From Candidatus Altimarinota bacterium (GTDB lineage Bacteria > Patescibacteriota > Gracilibacteria > JAHISY01): DNA of 64,000 bases. The position numbers and the translations under genes were made by a program. The stretch is from assembly GCA_021735425.1 (NCBI GenBank), contig JAIPGZ010000001.1, positions 1 through 64,000 on the forward strand, given 5' to 3'. The notes under the pieces are model-generated. The model was not told where the DNA came from. It did no database searches and saw nothing but the letters and a program-made list of their open reading frames with translations. Within the stretch, counting starts at the first letter, position 1; every line of letters begins with the position of its first letter. Shown here one piece after another: positions 18,576 through 27,820 of this stretch.

Positions 18576-21500
18576 TTAAATCTTTTTGACTCCGATTTTG
18601 ATCTTCTCCAAATTTCCCTCCGCGGCGGGGGAGTCAATTTTTTTCGCAATTTTTTCCGCCAAAACTTCCGTCGAAATATATTCCGCGAATTGCGCCAAAA
18701 TGTCGTCGGCGTTTTCGAGTTGCAATTCAATCTGGTCGGAGACATCGAAGTCCGCCGTTTTTCGCAAATCTTGAATCGCGCGGACGAGATCGCGCGCTTG
18801 GCCCTCGAGTTCGAGTTCGGGGGTGATTTTTGTGTCGAGCGCGACGACGATGCCATCCTCTGATTCGACAGTTGCGCCAGATTTACCGCGCCAGCCGATG
18901 GAAATCTCATCGCCAGACAGAATTTCATCCAAAATCTTCACACCGCCATCAACAACTTTGAATTCTCCCGCTTTCGCCGCCGCGATGATTTTTTGAATTT
19001 TCGCGCCCAATCTTTTGCCAGCAGTGCGTGCGTTCACAACGACTGATTTTTCTGCAATTTCATCTGGGTTCTCGGTGAGTTCGATTTTTTTCAAATTTAA
19101 TTCTTCTCGAATCGTTTCGATTTCCAAATTAACTTTGCTTGGCAACGCGACCGTCGCTTTTTCGAGGGGTTGGCGAACTTTGATTTTTTCGTTGGCTCGG
19201 ATTTTTAGACCGAGTGAAATAATTTTCTGAGTCATCTCCACTTCTGCCGATAAACTTTCGTCAATTCGCGAATCATCGACTTCCGGCCAGTCTTCGAGAT
19301 GGACTGATTCACCGTCGCCCAAATCGCGCCAAATTTTTTCTGCCAAGAACGGCGTAATTGGGGCAAGCAATTTCGCGACTGTTTTGAGGACTTCGAAAAG
19401 AGTGACGTAGGCTTCGTTTTTGTCTTCATCATTTTCTGACTTCCAGAATCTTCTTCTGCTGCGGCGAATGTACCAATTCGTCAGACCGTCGAGAAATTTC
19501 GCGAGTGGGGAGACCGCTTTTTGGATTTCGTATTTCTCCAAATTTTCGGTCATCTCCCGAACCAAAATATTCAACTCTGAAAGAATCCATTTGTCTAAAG
19601 GATTTTGCGTTTTGAGCTCTGCGTTCTGAGTTGGTTCCCAGCCGTCGGCGTTGGCGTAGGTCGTGAAAAAATAAAAGGTGTTCCAAAGTGGGAGGAGGAC
19701 GCTTCGCAAAGTTTCCTCGACGCCTTTTTCGCTGAATCTCAAATCTTCGGCATGGGTGACGGATGAATTCATCAGATAGAGTCGCATTGCGTCGGCGCCG
19801 AATTCATCAAAAATTTTCGCTGGTGGTGGGAAATTTTGTTTCGACTTTGACATTTTTTCGCCGTCCTCTGCCAAAATTAATCCCGAACAAACGCAGTTCG
19901 AAAACGCGGGTGAATTTTTCAGCGCGGTTGCCAAAACGTGCAAAGTGTAAAACCAACCGCGGGTTTGATCTTGTGCCTCGGCGATGAAGTCGGCTGGGAT
20001 TTTTGCGTCGGCTTTTTCTCCAAATTGAGCGAAGGGCATCGAGCCGGACTCGAACCAACAGTCGAGGACTTCGGGGATCCTTTTCATCGTCGCGCCGCAA
20101 TCGCATTTCCAAGAAATTTCATCGGCGAAATGTTTGTGGAGGTCGTTCACTTTTTCGCCACTCAATTTCTCCAGCTCGTCTTTCGAAGAAACACATTTCA
20201 GTTCGCCGCATTTTTCGCATTTCCAAATCGGTAGTGGTGCGCCCCAAAATCTATTCCGACTGATTGCCCAGTCGCGCGCGCCTTGCAGCCATTTTCCGAA
20301 TCTGCCATTTTTGATGTGCTCGGGGATCCAATTTATTTTTTCGTTTCCGGCGAGCAAATCCGATTTCAATTTCTCGACCGCGACGAACCAGCTCGAGGTC
20401 GCATAATTCAAAAGTGGAGATTCGCAGCGCCAGCAAAAAGGATAAGAATGTTTGTAATTTTGGGTCGCGAAAATCTGGTTGCCGAGAAATTCCACAATCT
20501 TGCGGTCAGTTTTAGTCGGGTCGTCTTTCGGTTTCACCTCCATTCCGGCGAAATCTTTCACCTCGTCCGAAAATTTTCCGTCGAGCGAAACATTTTTGAT
20601 TACCGGCAAATTCTCTTTTTTCGCTAAATCATAATCGTCCTCGCCGAATGCCGGCGCGATGTGGACGATGCCGGTGCCATCTTCTGTCGTGACGAAATCC
20701 GCCGCGACGACGCGAAACGCGCCTTCATTTTTTTTGTCGGCAAAATAATTAAAAAGAGGTTTGTATCCATTTTTATATTTTTCAATCAATTCGGTTCCCG
20801 AAAAAGTTTCGTATTTTTGATCGTAATAATCGAACTCGAATTTTCCGTGTGATGCGAAATCTTTTTCAAAGAACTTGTGAGAGGCGATGAATGTCTGTTC
20901 TCTTGTTTCAGTTGTGAGGTTTGGCAGGTTTCCTCCAGACTGTTCTTGAGTTTTGCTTATCCATACTCCGTCAGATCGCTTGAACTCGGTATGCCTTAGA
21001 GCTAAATACTCGATTTTCGGATTCACCGCGAGCGCGACATTTCCGGGGAGTGTCCACGGAGTCGTCGTCCAAGCTAGCAAAAAATTTCCTGGCTCATCTT
21101 CGAGCTCAAATTTCGCTGTCGCGGAGAGGTCAGTGACGTCGCGATAATTCATCCCGACTTCAGAAAGCGAGAGTGGCGTCGCGCAGTGGGGGCAGACATG
21201 CATCGGCTTCAGCCCTTCGTAAATCAAATCCTTTTTCCAAAGTTCGCCGAAGACCCACCAGACGGAATCCATATATTGGAGATCCATGGTTTTGTAGGCA
21301 TTTTCTACATCAATCCACCGCCCCATTCTTTTGACGGTTTTCCCCCATTCTTCTGCATATTTCAAAACGCTCTCACGGCACTGCTCGTTAAATTTATCGA
21401 CTCCGTATTTCTCGATGTCTTGCTTACTCTTCAGTCCCAAATCTTTCTCAATCAAATTCTCGACAGGTAGACCGTGGCAGTCCCAACCCCAGACGCGTGG

Positions 21501-21740
21501 AACGCGGTAGCCTTGCATTGTTTTATATCGCGGAATGAGGTCTTTGATCACACCTTGCAAAATGTGACCGTAATGAGGGAGTCCGGTGGCGAAAGGTGGA
21601 CCATCGAAAAACTTAAACTCCTTAGTCGCTGGATTTTTCGCCAAACTCTTTTCAAAAACCTTTTCTTTCTCCCAAAACTTTAAAATTTCCTCCTCCATCT
21701 TGGGGAAACTTTGCTTCGGATCTATTTTTGGGAAAGCCAT
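18576..21740 (-). CDS. ileS: Isoleucyl-tRNA synthetase, eukaryotic-like type
   Basis: It charges tRNA-Ile. The 1054 residues carry the HIGH-class motif HYGH at 56-59 and KMSKS in EDGEKMSKSKQN. The N-terminus (FPKMEEEILKFWEKEKVFE) and GYRVPRVWGWDCHGLPVE match the type 2, eukaryotic-like IleS that is often mupirocin-insensitive. A short in-frame low-complexity word (TQNAELKTQN, 19603-19634) lies just before LDKWILSEL. The start is 11 nt after a TAAAAT box. Confidence 0.96.
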   Translation of the reverse strand: MAFPKIDPKQSFPKMEEEILKFWEKEKVFEKSLAKNPATKEFKFFDGPPFATGLPHYGHILQGVIKDLIPRYKTMQGYRVPRVWGWDCHGLPVENLIEKDLGLKSKQDIEKYGVDKFNEQCRESVLKYAEEWGKTVKRMGRWIDVENAYKTMDLQYMDSVWWVFGELWKKDLIYEGLKPMHVCPHCATPLSLSEVGMNYRDVTDLSATAKFELEDEPGNFLLAWTTTPWTLPGNVALAVNPKIEYLALRHTEFKRSDGVWISKTQEQSGGNLPNLTTETREQTFIASHKFFEKDFASHGKFEFDYYDQKYETFSGTELIEKYKNGYKPLFNYFADKKNEGAFRVVAADFVTTEDGTGIVHIAPAFGEDDYDLAKKENLPVIKNVSLDGKFSDEVKDFAGMEVKPKDDPTKTDRKIVEFLGNQIFATQNYKHSYPFCWRCESPLLNYATSSWFVAVEKLKSDLLAGNEKINWIPEHIKNGRFGKWLQGARDWAISRNRFWGAPLPIWKCEKCGELKCVSSKDELEKLSGEKVNDLHKHFADEISWKCDCGATMKRIPEVLDCWFESGSMPFAQFGEKADAKIPADFIAEAQDQTRGWFYTLHVLATALKNSPAFSNCVCSGLILAEDGEKMSKSKQNFPPPAKIFDEFGADAMRLYLMNSSVTHAEDLRFSEKGVEETLRSVLLPLWNTFYFFTTYANADGWEPTQNAELKTQNPLDKWILSELNILVREMTENLEKYEIQKAVSPLAKFLDGLTNWYIRRSRRRFWKSENDEDKNEAYVTLFEVLKTVAKLLAPITPFLAEKIWRDLGDGESVHLEDWPEVDDSRIDESLSAEVEMTQKIISLGLKIRANEKIKVRQPLEKATVALPSKVNLEIETIREELNLKKIELTENPDEIAEKSVVVNARTAGKRLGAKIQKIIAAAKAGEFKVVDGGVKILDEILSGDEISIGWRGKSGATVESEDGIVVALDTKITPELELEGQARDLVRAIQDLRKTADFDVSDQIELQLENADDILAQFAEYISTEVLAEKIAKKIDSPAAEGNLEKIKIGVKKI

Positions 21741-21751
21741 AAACGCAAGAG

Positions 21752-21757
21752 ATTTTA
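21752..21757 (-). promoter_or_regulatory. TAAAAT -10 box of ileS
   Basis: GCGCTAAAAT ends 11 nt before the ileS ATG, giving a leader of only a few nucleotides at most. Confidence 0.5.
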
Positions 21758-21828
21758 GCGCAAAAAAAGAGTTTGAGAATTTTTAAAGTTTAAGTAAAAT
21801 CTCGTCTAAATTTTTAATTAAATAAATT

Positions 21829-22140
21829 ATGAATAAAGCTTCGCAGCCAAGCGACTCAGGACAAAAAACCGAAATTATAGAGGTTAGAGATCCAGATTTT
21901 GTTTCCAAAGTTAAAAAAATAATTAAAGCCGACAGGGGTATAGTTGAAGTCACTCTTTCCAGTACGGAAAAGCAACCAGGAAAATTATCATGTTCTAGTA
22001 GTTTATTGTTTCTGGACCAAGAGATAGGAGACTCGTCAGGGATACCGCTTGTTTATGAAGGCAGTCCTAATTTTGAATCAATCAGACCATTAGGCGGAAA
22101 AGAGAAATCGAAGATAGAAAAATGGCTTAAATCGGTTTAA
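21829..22140 (+). CDS. Hypothetical protein, 103 aa
   Basis: This small soluble product has a charged N-terminal 40 residues, a serine-rich middle and a basic C-terminal helix. It resembles no family I know. Codon use is AT-rich compared with ileS and priA, like the other small hypothetical genes. It ends 6 nt before the priA stop on the opposite strand. Confidence 0.5.
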   Translation: MNKASQPSDSGQKTEIIEVRDPDFVSKVKKIIKADRGIVEVTLSSTEKQPGKLSCSSSLLFLDQEIGDSSGIPLVYEGSPNFESIRPLGGKEKSKIEKWLKSV

Positions 22141-22146
22141 ATTTAA

Positions 22147-24072
22147 CTAGCCAAGATTTACAGGATCCACATCCACCCTCACTCCCTCCAATGAAGGGAT
22201 TTTAGCTAAAAGTTTGCGCGGGTCGCCACCTTTCCAAATTACGTGAAAATGAAATTTGTTGTGCAGTCGTGCGATTAAAGCTGGTGCAATCCAGATTTTC
22301 TTTTCACCGATTTTCCGCAACTCTGCCGCGAAATTTTCCGCTGCTCGTCGTGCAACATTTTCTGATTCGTCTACGAAAATAAATTTCACGACTTTCGAAA
22401 AAGGCGGCCAGTATGAATTTTTTCGCTCCAAAATTTCCTCCGCAAAAAATTTCTGGTAATCGTGTTTTTGTGCTGCGACGAGGGCGGGGTGGTCGGGAGA
22501 ATAAGTTTGGATTACGACCTCGCCGATTTTGCCGCCACGACCGGCACGACCAGCGACTTGGGTCAGCAACGAAAAAGTTTTTTCCGCCGCGCGAAAGTCG
22601 GGGAGGTGGAGGCCGATGTCGGCGAGCAGGACGCCGACGAGCGAAACATTCGGCAGGTCGAGACCCTTCGCGACGATTTGTGTGCCGATTAAGATGTCGG
22701 CTGCGCCGCTGCGAAACTCCCCGTAAATTTTCTGATGGGCACCGCGCAAACTCGTCGTGTCACGGTCAGCTCGCAAAATTCTCGCCTCCGGAAAAAGTCG
22801 CGGCAGTTCAGTCTCGATTTTTTGTGTGCCAGTTCCGAGGAAACGAATCGCGACTGATTTACAACTTGGACATTTCGCCGGCGGCAATTTCCACGCACCG
22901 CAGCCGTGGCAGAGGCAGCGATTTATTTTCGAGTGAAAAGTGAGTGGGAGGCTGCAGTTTTCACAATTCAACACAAAACCGCATTCACGGCAGACGACAG
23001 ATGAGGCGAAGCCGCGCTTATTCAGCAGCAAAATAATTTGTTCTTTCTTCTCCAATTTTTCGCGAATCTTTTTTTTGAGAATTTGCGAAAAGGGCGAAAA
23101 GTTTTCGCGCTTCAATTCGTTCCGTAAGTCGACGATGCGCACCACTGGTAATTTTGCTTCGCCAATTCGGTCGGGAAGCTCGAGTAGTGCGATTCTTTTT
23201 TCTTTCGCAAAGAAATAACTTTCCAAACTTGGTGTCGCTGAACCGAGAATCAATTTCGCCCCTGAAATTTCCGCCAATTTCATCGCGACGCCGCGGGCGT
23301 GGTAGCGGGGAGTTTGGTCGTTTTTGTAATTCCACTCGTGCTCCTCGTCGAGGATTATTACTCCCAAATTTCTTACCGGCGCGAAAAGTGCCGAGCGACT
23401 GCCGATTACGAGCCGTACCTCACCGGCATAAATTCGTTCCCAAGAATTCAATTTTTCGCCCTCTGATAAATTCGAATGCAGGACGGCGATTTCATTTTTT
23501 GGGATTGTCGCGGCGAAATAACCGACGAGCTGGGGAGTGAGCGCGATTTCTGGGACGAGGAGGATCGCCGACTTACCTTTTTTCAGAATCTCCAAGATTA
23601 CCCGCAAATAAATTTCGGTTTTCCCGCTGCCCGTGATTCCGTGAAGCAAAATCGGTTTTTTCGTTTTTAGAATTTTCCCGAGAACTTTCTCTTGCGTGGC
23701 GGTCAATTTTTTCACCGGTTGCTCGCTTGCCAAAATTTCGGTCGTTTTCGATTTTCGTTTCGAAGGTTCATCTGACCAAATCCGATTCGGCAAAAAAAGT
23801 TTCAAAACTTTGCCAAAGTGGGCGGCATAATATTCGCGAATAAATTTTGCTAGCTCGACTTGTTCCGCTGTCAAAATTTCTGATCGAACGTTTTTATCAA
23901 TTTTCCTTGTTGCGAAGTCCGGTTTGGTTTTTGAAATCGCGACGACGACTCCGTTCAAAACTTTCGCGCGGAGCGGAGCGGTGACGAGATCGCCGACTGC
24001 TAAATTCTCCATCTCGCTTGCGAAGGTGAAAGAGGTCGGGGATTGCGGAAAAACAATTTCAGCGAAAATCAC
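22147..24072 (-). CDS. priA: Primosomal protein N' (PriA helicase)
   Basis: This replication restart helicase reloads DnaB at stalled forks. It has 641 residues: an N-terminal DNA-binding part, Walker A GITGSGKT at 145-152, DEEH, and two CxxC zinc pairs (CRECGFVLNCENC, CLCHGCGAWKLPPAKCPSC) between the helicase lobes. All motifs are intact. It is transcribed divergently from the PRC-barrel gene. Confidence 0.95.
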   Translation of the reverse strand: MIFAEIVFPQSPTSFTFASEMENLAVGDLVTAPLRAKVLNGVVVAISKTKPDFATRKIDKNVRSEILTAEQVELAKFIREYYAAHFGKVLKLFLPNRIWSDEPSKRKSKTTEILASEQPVKKLTATQEKVLGKILKTKKPILLHGITGSGKTEIYLRVILEILKKGKSAILLVPEIALTPQLVGYFAATIPKNEIAVLHSNLSEGEKLNSWERIYAGEVRLVIGSRSALFAPVRNLGVIILDEEHEWNYKNDQTPRYHARGVAMKLAEISGAKLILGSATPSLESYFFAKEKRIALLELPDRIGEAKLPVVRIVDLRNELKRENFSPFSQILKKKIREKLEKKEQIILLLNKRGFASSVVCRECGFVLNCENCSLPLTFHSKINRCLCHGCGAWKLPPAKCPSCKSVAIRFLGTGTQKIETELPRLFPEARILRADRDTTSLRGAHQKIYGEFRSGAADILIGTQIVAKGLDLPNVSLVGVLLADIGLHLPDFRAAEKTFSLLTQVAGRAGRGGKIGEVVIQTYSPDHPALVAAQKHDYQKFFAEEILERKNSYWPPFSKVVKFIFVDESENVARRAAENFAAELRKIGEKKIWIAPALIARLHNKFHFHVIWKGGDPRKLLAKIPSLEGVRVDVDPVNLG

Positions 24073-24113
24073 TGATTGATTCTAAAACATTTTCGTGACC
24101 TTTGAATTCGCGC

Positions 24114-24119
24114 TAAAAT
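24114..24119 (+). promoter_or_regulatory. TAAAAT -10 box of PRC-barrel gene
   Basis: CGCTAAAAT ends 9 nt before the ATG at 24129. Confidence 0.5.
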
Positions 24120-24128
24120 CGAGGTCTG

Positions 24129-24680
24129 ATGCAAAAGAATTTTCGTGAACTTCTCGGGATTCCTATTCGTGAAAAATTAAGCAAAGGCTTGATTGGGAAA
24201 GTTTGTGATTTTGTCGTCAATCCAGCTAACGGAGAAGTGCTGGCTTTTTTTACTCGCAAAGATAAAAAACTTTTATTGCCGACAGTTGATATTGCTCAAG
24301 TTTCTGCCGACACGGTTTGGGTCGAAGATCCCGAGGCGCTCGCGACACCTGATGAGATTGTACGCATTGCGGAGATTATCAAACTCAACGTTCCGATTTT
24401 CACCAACAAAGTTTTTACTGTTTCCCGCAATTATCTCGGCGAGGTCATCGATTTTCGTCTTGAGATGAATGGCTGGATTCTCACTAAGATTGAAGTTGCT
24501 AAAAAAATTCTCGGGATTCCCACTCAAGTTAAACTCATTAATGCCTCTCAAATCGTTCGAATCAAGTCAAATGAAATTACTGTCCGCGATGCGGTAATCA
24601 GGGTCGCCTCCAAAAAAATTCAGGAGACAAAAGAAATTGCTCCGAACCTAACTCCAGCAGCTTTGAAAGTTGATGAATAA
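24129..24680 (+). CDS. PRC-barrel domain protein
   Basis: The 183-residue protein contains two PRC-barrel-like units (about 1-75 and 90-165). Each starts with a GxPI/GEVxDF-type strand pair (LIGKVCDFVVNPANGEVLAF, YLGEVIDFRLEMNGWIL). PRC barrels mediate RNA or protein contacts in RimM-like and photosynthetic proteins; the role here is unknown. It is followed 21 nt later by murB and is probably co-transcribed with it. Confidence 0.8.
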   Translation: MQKNFRELLGIPIREKLSKGLIGKVCDFVVNPANGEVLAFFTRKDKKLLLPTVDIAQVSADTVWVEDPEALATPDEIVRIAEIIKLNVPIFTNKVFTVSRNYLGEVIDFRLEMNGWILTKIEVAKKILGIPTQVKLINASQIVRIKSNEITVRDAVIRVASKKIQETKEIAPNLTPAALKVDE

Positions 24681-24701
24681 TTTAATATTTAAAATTTAAT
24701 A

Positions 24702-25538
24702 TTGAAAATTGAAAAGGATGTTTCGCTTGCTCAATTCAGCACACTACGGGTTGGTGGTGCGGCAGATTTTTTTGCGCGAGTCAGAAACATCGATGAGCTC
24801 AAAGATGTTTTGAAATTTGTTGAAGAAAAAAAGTTACATTTTTTCATCTTCGGCGGTGGGAGTAATCTACTTTTTTCGGATGCAGGTTTCCGAGGTGTCG
24901 TAATTAAAAATGAAATTCAAAACGTTGATTTTACAAAAAATATTGTACGAGTCGGTAGTGGCGCGTTGCTCGCAGCGTTAGTGATGGAGAGTGCGCGGAG
25001 AAGTTTGGCAGGCCTGGAGTCTTTCGCGGGAATCCCAGGGACGGTGGGGGGGGCGGTAGTGGGGAATGCGAATGCAATCGGTGAAAAAGTTTCGCGGGTA
25101 AAACTTTTGAGTATGGACGGTGAGGAGATTACGGTTGTTTGTGGAGATTTAGAATTTAGCTATCGTGATTCAAACCTGCGAGGAAAGATTTTGGTAGAGG
25201 CTGAGTTTGAGCTAGAAAAAACACATCAAGATTTGACGGAGCAAGTGGCGCATTTGGCTAGAGAAAAAGCTACGAAGCATCCCTTCGATGGTACCGCAGG
25301 TAGTTGGTTTAAAAACACAGCAGACAATAAGGCTTGGGAACTAATCGAAAAAGCGGGTTGTCGCGGTTTAAAAGTCGGTGGTGCACAGGTGTCCGAAAAA
25401 CATGCCAATTTTTTTCAAAATTCTGGTGAGGCGACGGCTGCCGACTTCCTAACACTCGAAAAAATAGTTGTCGAAAAAGTCCAAGAAAATTTCGGAGTGA
25501 GACTAGAGCAGGAAGTGGTGGTGGTTTGCGAACGTTGA
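24702..25538 (+). CDS. murB: UDP-N-acetylenolpyruvoylglucosamine reductase MurB
   Basis: This FAD/NADPH enzyme completes UDP-MurNAc synthesis after MurA. The 278 residues include the FAD-binding GGGSNLLF and GIPGTVGGAV, the proton-donor Ser in AGSWFKN, and the C-terminal catalytic Glu in LEQEV. The residue after FKN is Thr instead of the usual Pro. The start is TTG, within an AT-rich AATTTAATATT spacer. Length and the lack of the type I insertion suggest the short (type II) form. Confidence 0.94.
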   Translation: MKIEKDVSLAQFSTLRVGGAADFFARVRNIDELKDVLKFVEEKKLHFFIFGGGSNLLFSDAGFRGVVIKNEIQNVDFTKNIVRVGSGALLAALVMESARRSLAGLESFAGIPGTVGGAVVGNANAIGEKVSRVKLLSMDGEEITVVCGDLEFSYRDSNLRGKILVEAEFELEKTHQDLTEQVAHLAREKATKHPFDGTAGSWFKNTADNKAWELIEKAGCRGLKVGGAQVSEKHANFFQNSGEATAADFLTLEKIVVEKVQENFGVRLEQEVVVVCER

Positions 25539-25570
25539 TTTTCCCATTTTGTTAGATTCATATTGGGTTC

Positions 25571-25713
25571 GCTACTTTTTTGGTGCCAAAAAAGTAGCAC
25601 AAAAAACCGCTCGCCTGTCGCCGTCACTCGCGCACTGTTTTCGCTCACTTACTAAAAAATCCAATGTTTGTTTCACTCACTGGATTTTTTCACGTTCGTT
25701 CGCGAACAGTGCG
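25571..25713 (+). repeat. Intergenic repeat element, copy 1
   Basis: It starts with a 13-bp hairpin (25571-25583 with 25586-25598) around TTTTTTGG/CCAAAAAA. It contains an inner hairpin AAAAAATCCA/TGGATTTTTT and ends in CACGTTCGTTCGCGAAC, with CGCACTGTT/AACAGTGCG arms enclosing the core. The same order of landmarks occurs at 44079-44213. It appears non-coding and lies between convergent murB and aroK. Confidence 0.6.
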
Positions 25714-25746
25714 ATCGATCTCCGGCGAAGGGCGAGGGAACTTTAT

Positions 25747-26289
25747 TTATCGGAATTTTTTGACTGCCTGCAATATTAATTTTGATTTTCGCAGTAAGTC
25801 AGTTTTTTTATTCTTCGTCTCGAAATCGAAAAAGACCTCGACATCAGCTGCCGCTCGGTAAAATTTTTCGCGATCTGCCCAGATTTTCGCGAGCTCGTCG
25901 GTCGGACTGGCACCAGTCAAGCTTGGTCGATTTGTATTCTTCGCGACCCGGCGGGCGAGGTGTGGGAGAGGAGCGTGGATGAATATTACGATGCCATTTT
26001 TTTTCAAATTTTCAATATTCCTTGGTCGTAAGACTACGCCGCCACCGGTCGAAATCACACAATTTTTAGTCGCCGCAAATTTTTTCGTTTCCGTCGCCTC
26101 CAAGCTTCGGAAATATTCCCAATCTTTTTTCGCGACAATTTCCGCAATTTTTGCATTTTCATTTTTTTCAATTTCCGTGTCGATGTCGACAAATTGGAAT
26201 TTCAAAAATTCCGCCAAGGTTTTGCCAATGGCGGTTTTGCCAGTGCCACGCATGCCGATGAGGACGAGATTTCGCTCAATATTTTTCAC
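25747..26289 (-). CDS. aroK: Shikimate kinase
   Basis: It phosphorylates shikimate in the chorismate pathway. The 180 residues have the P-loop GMRGTGKT (12-19), shikimate-binding VDIDTEIE with the Asp, EYFRSLE, STGGGVVL, and the lid NRPSL. It is the last gene of aroA, membrane protein, aroK; its GTG start overlaps the preceding gene by 4 nt, so translation is coupled. aroC is at 45.4 kb. Confidence 0.95.
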   Translation of the reverse strand: MKNIERNLVLIGMRGTGKTAIGKTLAEFLKFQFVDIDTEIEKNENAKIAEIVAKKDWEYFRSLEATETKKFAATKNCVISTGGGVVLRPRNIENLKKNGIVIFIHAPLPHLARRVAKNTNRPSLTGASPTDELAKIWADREKFYRAAADVEVFFDFETKNKKTDLLRKSKLILQAVKKFR

Positions 26290-26522
26290 GCAAATAATTT
26301 AAAAATTCCGAAAACGGCGACACCGAACCATGCGACTTCCAAAAAAAGTGGAGGATAGGCCTTTTTTACGAAAGCGTTCCAGCCGACGAGTCCCGCGCCG
26401 ACAGCGTTTGCGGCGAGGTAAAACAAATTTTTACTCGACCAAACTTCGGTGACATTCGTGGCGAAGGCTCCCAAAATTAAAATCACGCCAATCCAGCCCG
26501 CAATTTCAACCGCTTTTTTCAT
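26286..26522 (-). CDS. Small membrane protein (CBU_0592-like) between aroA and aroK
   Basis: The 78-residue protein has three hydrophobic helices (EIAGWIGVILILGAFA, LFYLAANAVGAGLVGW, FLEVAWFGVAVFGIF). It resembles the short CBU_0592-like permease-type proteins, whose role is unknown. I chose ATG 26522, which overlaps the aroA stop as ATGA; a longer frame to 26588 would sit inside aroA. Its position between two shikimate genes with overlaps on both sides implies co-translation. Confidence 0.75.
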   Translation of the reverse strand: MKKAVEIAGWIGVILILGAFATNVTEVWSSKNLFYLAANAVGAGLVGWNAFVKKAYPPLFLEVAWFGVAVFGIFKLFA

Positions 26523-27757
26523 TTCAAAATTTTTACTCCGAGACTCTCCCAGATTTCCCAAAAATTCGGGAAGCTTTTGGCGACGCACTCTGGGTTACGG
26601 ATTTTGATTCCCTTGATTCGTAGTCCTGCCAGGAAAAAGCTCATGGCGATACGGTGGTCGTTGTAGGTTTCTATTTCTGTCGGTCGACCATTCTGTGCCA
26701 AGTCTCGGTCACCGTGAATTATCAAATTGTCGCCTTCTTCCTCGGAGAGTCCCGGTTTGATTTTGTTTAATTCTGTTGCGATGGCGACGATGCGATCACA
26801 CTCTTTGACTCGCAAATTTCGAATTCCGACGAAGCGCGTCTCTCCTCTAGCGAAGGCGGCGAGGACGGCGAGGGTTGGGACGGCGTCAGGGAAGCGTTCG
26901 CCATTGATTCGACCGAAGGGTTCTGGAAATTTTGCCATAATTTCATGTGCTGCGGCATCCGGCTGGATCCAATTTCGCGGAGCATTCGCCAGTTCGATCT
27001 CTTGCCCCAATAATTTTTCCGCTGCCCAAAAATAGGTCGCACTACTGGCGTCTGGTTCGACCTCAAAGATTGTCGGCGAATATTTTTTCACTGGAATTCG
27101 GTAGCCCTCGTCGATTGAAAACGGAAAGACACCGAAAGCATTCATCACCGCTGTTGTGATTCGGACATAACCGCGCGATGTTAGCTTCCCTTCGATTTTC
27201 AGCTCGACCTCTTTTTCCGCGAGTGGCAAAATCATCAAAAGCGCTGAAACAAATTGACTCGAAATTTCGCCGCAAATTTTGATTTTTGGTCCGGTCAATT
27301 TCCCGGTCGAAACTATTCGCAGCGGAGGACAACCGTCGTTCGATTCAATACCGACGCCGAGCTGTTTGAGCGCGTTTAGCAAGTCATTAATCGGACGATT
27401 TTGCATTCGCTGGTCGCCGGTGATTACTGTCTCGCCGATTACTAGGCTGGCCGCGGACGTCAAAAAGCGGACGGCTGTGCCGGCATTTCCTAAAAAAATC
27501 GCTTCCTTAGATTCCTCGAATTTTCCCTCGGTACCCCAAACTGTAAAAATATTTTTCTCAGGCTGGTCGATTTTTACTCCGAATTTTCGTAGTCCGTCTG
27601 CCATGAATTTCGAGTCGTCTGATTCTAGCGCTCCGCGAATTTCCGATTTGCCTTTCGCAAGACTAGCGACCAGAAGAGCGCGATTTGTAATAGATTTCGA
27701 GCCAGGCAAAATTACTTTTTCAGCGAGCACGGTGGTCGGGGGAATGATTTCAATCAC
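26519..27757 (-). CDS. aroA: 3-phosphoshikimate 1-carboxyvinyltransferase (EPSP synthase)
   Basis: It condenses shikimate-3-phosphate with PEP. The 412 residues include the N-terminal LPGSKSITNRAL with the catalytic Lys, LGNAGTAVRFLTS, DQRMQNRPI, and KECDRI and YNDHRIAMSF near the end. It is related in fold to MurA but has the EPSP motifs. The start is GTG, 6 nt after a TAAAAT box. It begins the aroA, membrane protein, aroK operon. Confidence 0.96.
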   Translation of the reverse strand: MIEIIPPTTVLAEKVILPGSKSITNRALLVASLAKGKSEIRGALESDDSKFMADGLRKFGVKIDQPEKNIFTVWGTEGKFEESKEAIFLGNAGTAVRFLTSAASLVIGETVITGDQRMQNRPINDLLNALKQLGVGIESNDGCPPLRIVSTGKLTGPKIKICGEISSQFVSALLMILPLAEKEVELKIEGKLTSRGYVRITTAVMNAFGVFPFSIDEGYRIPVKKYSPTIFEVEPDASSATYFWAAEKLLGQEIELANAPRNWIQPDAAAHEIMAKFPEPFGRINGERFPDAVPTLAVLAAFARGETRFVGIRNLRVKECDRIVAIATELNKIKPGLSEEEGDNLIIHGDRDLAQNGRPTEIETYNDHRIAMSFFLAGLRIKGIKIRNPECVAKSFPNFWEIWESLGVKILK

Positions 27758-27763
27758 GTCGAA

Positions 27764-27769
27764 ATTTTA
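27764..27769 (-). promoter_or_regulatory. TAAAAT -10 box of aroA operon
   Basis: TTTTTGCTAAAAT ends 6 nt before the GTG of aroA, nearly identical to the murA box. Confidence 0.65.
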
Positions 27770-27800
27770 GCAAAAACTTGAAAAGAAAGCGTTTTTCTGC

Positions 27801-27806
27801 TAAAAT
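27801..27806 (+). promoter_or_regulatory. TAAAAT -10 box of T4SS pilin-like gene
   Basis: TTTCTGCTAAAAT ends 14 nt before the ATG at 27821, so a short leader is likely. It is divergent from the aroA box 32 nt away. Confidence 0.5.
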
Positions 27807-27820
27807 GAGAAGAAAACAAG

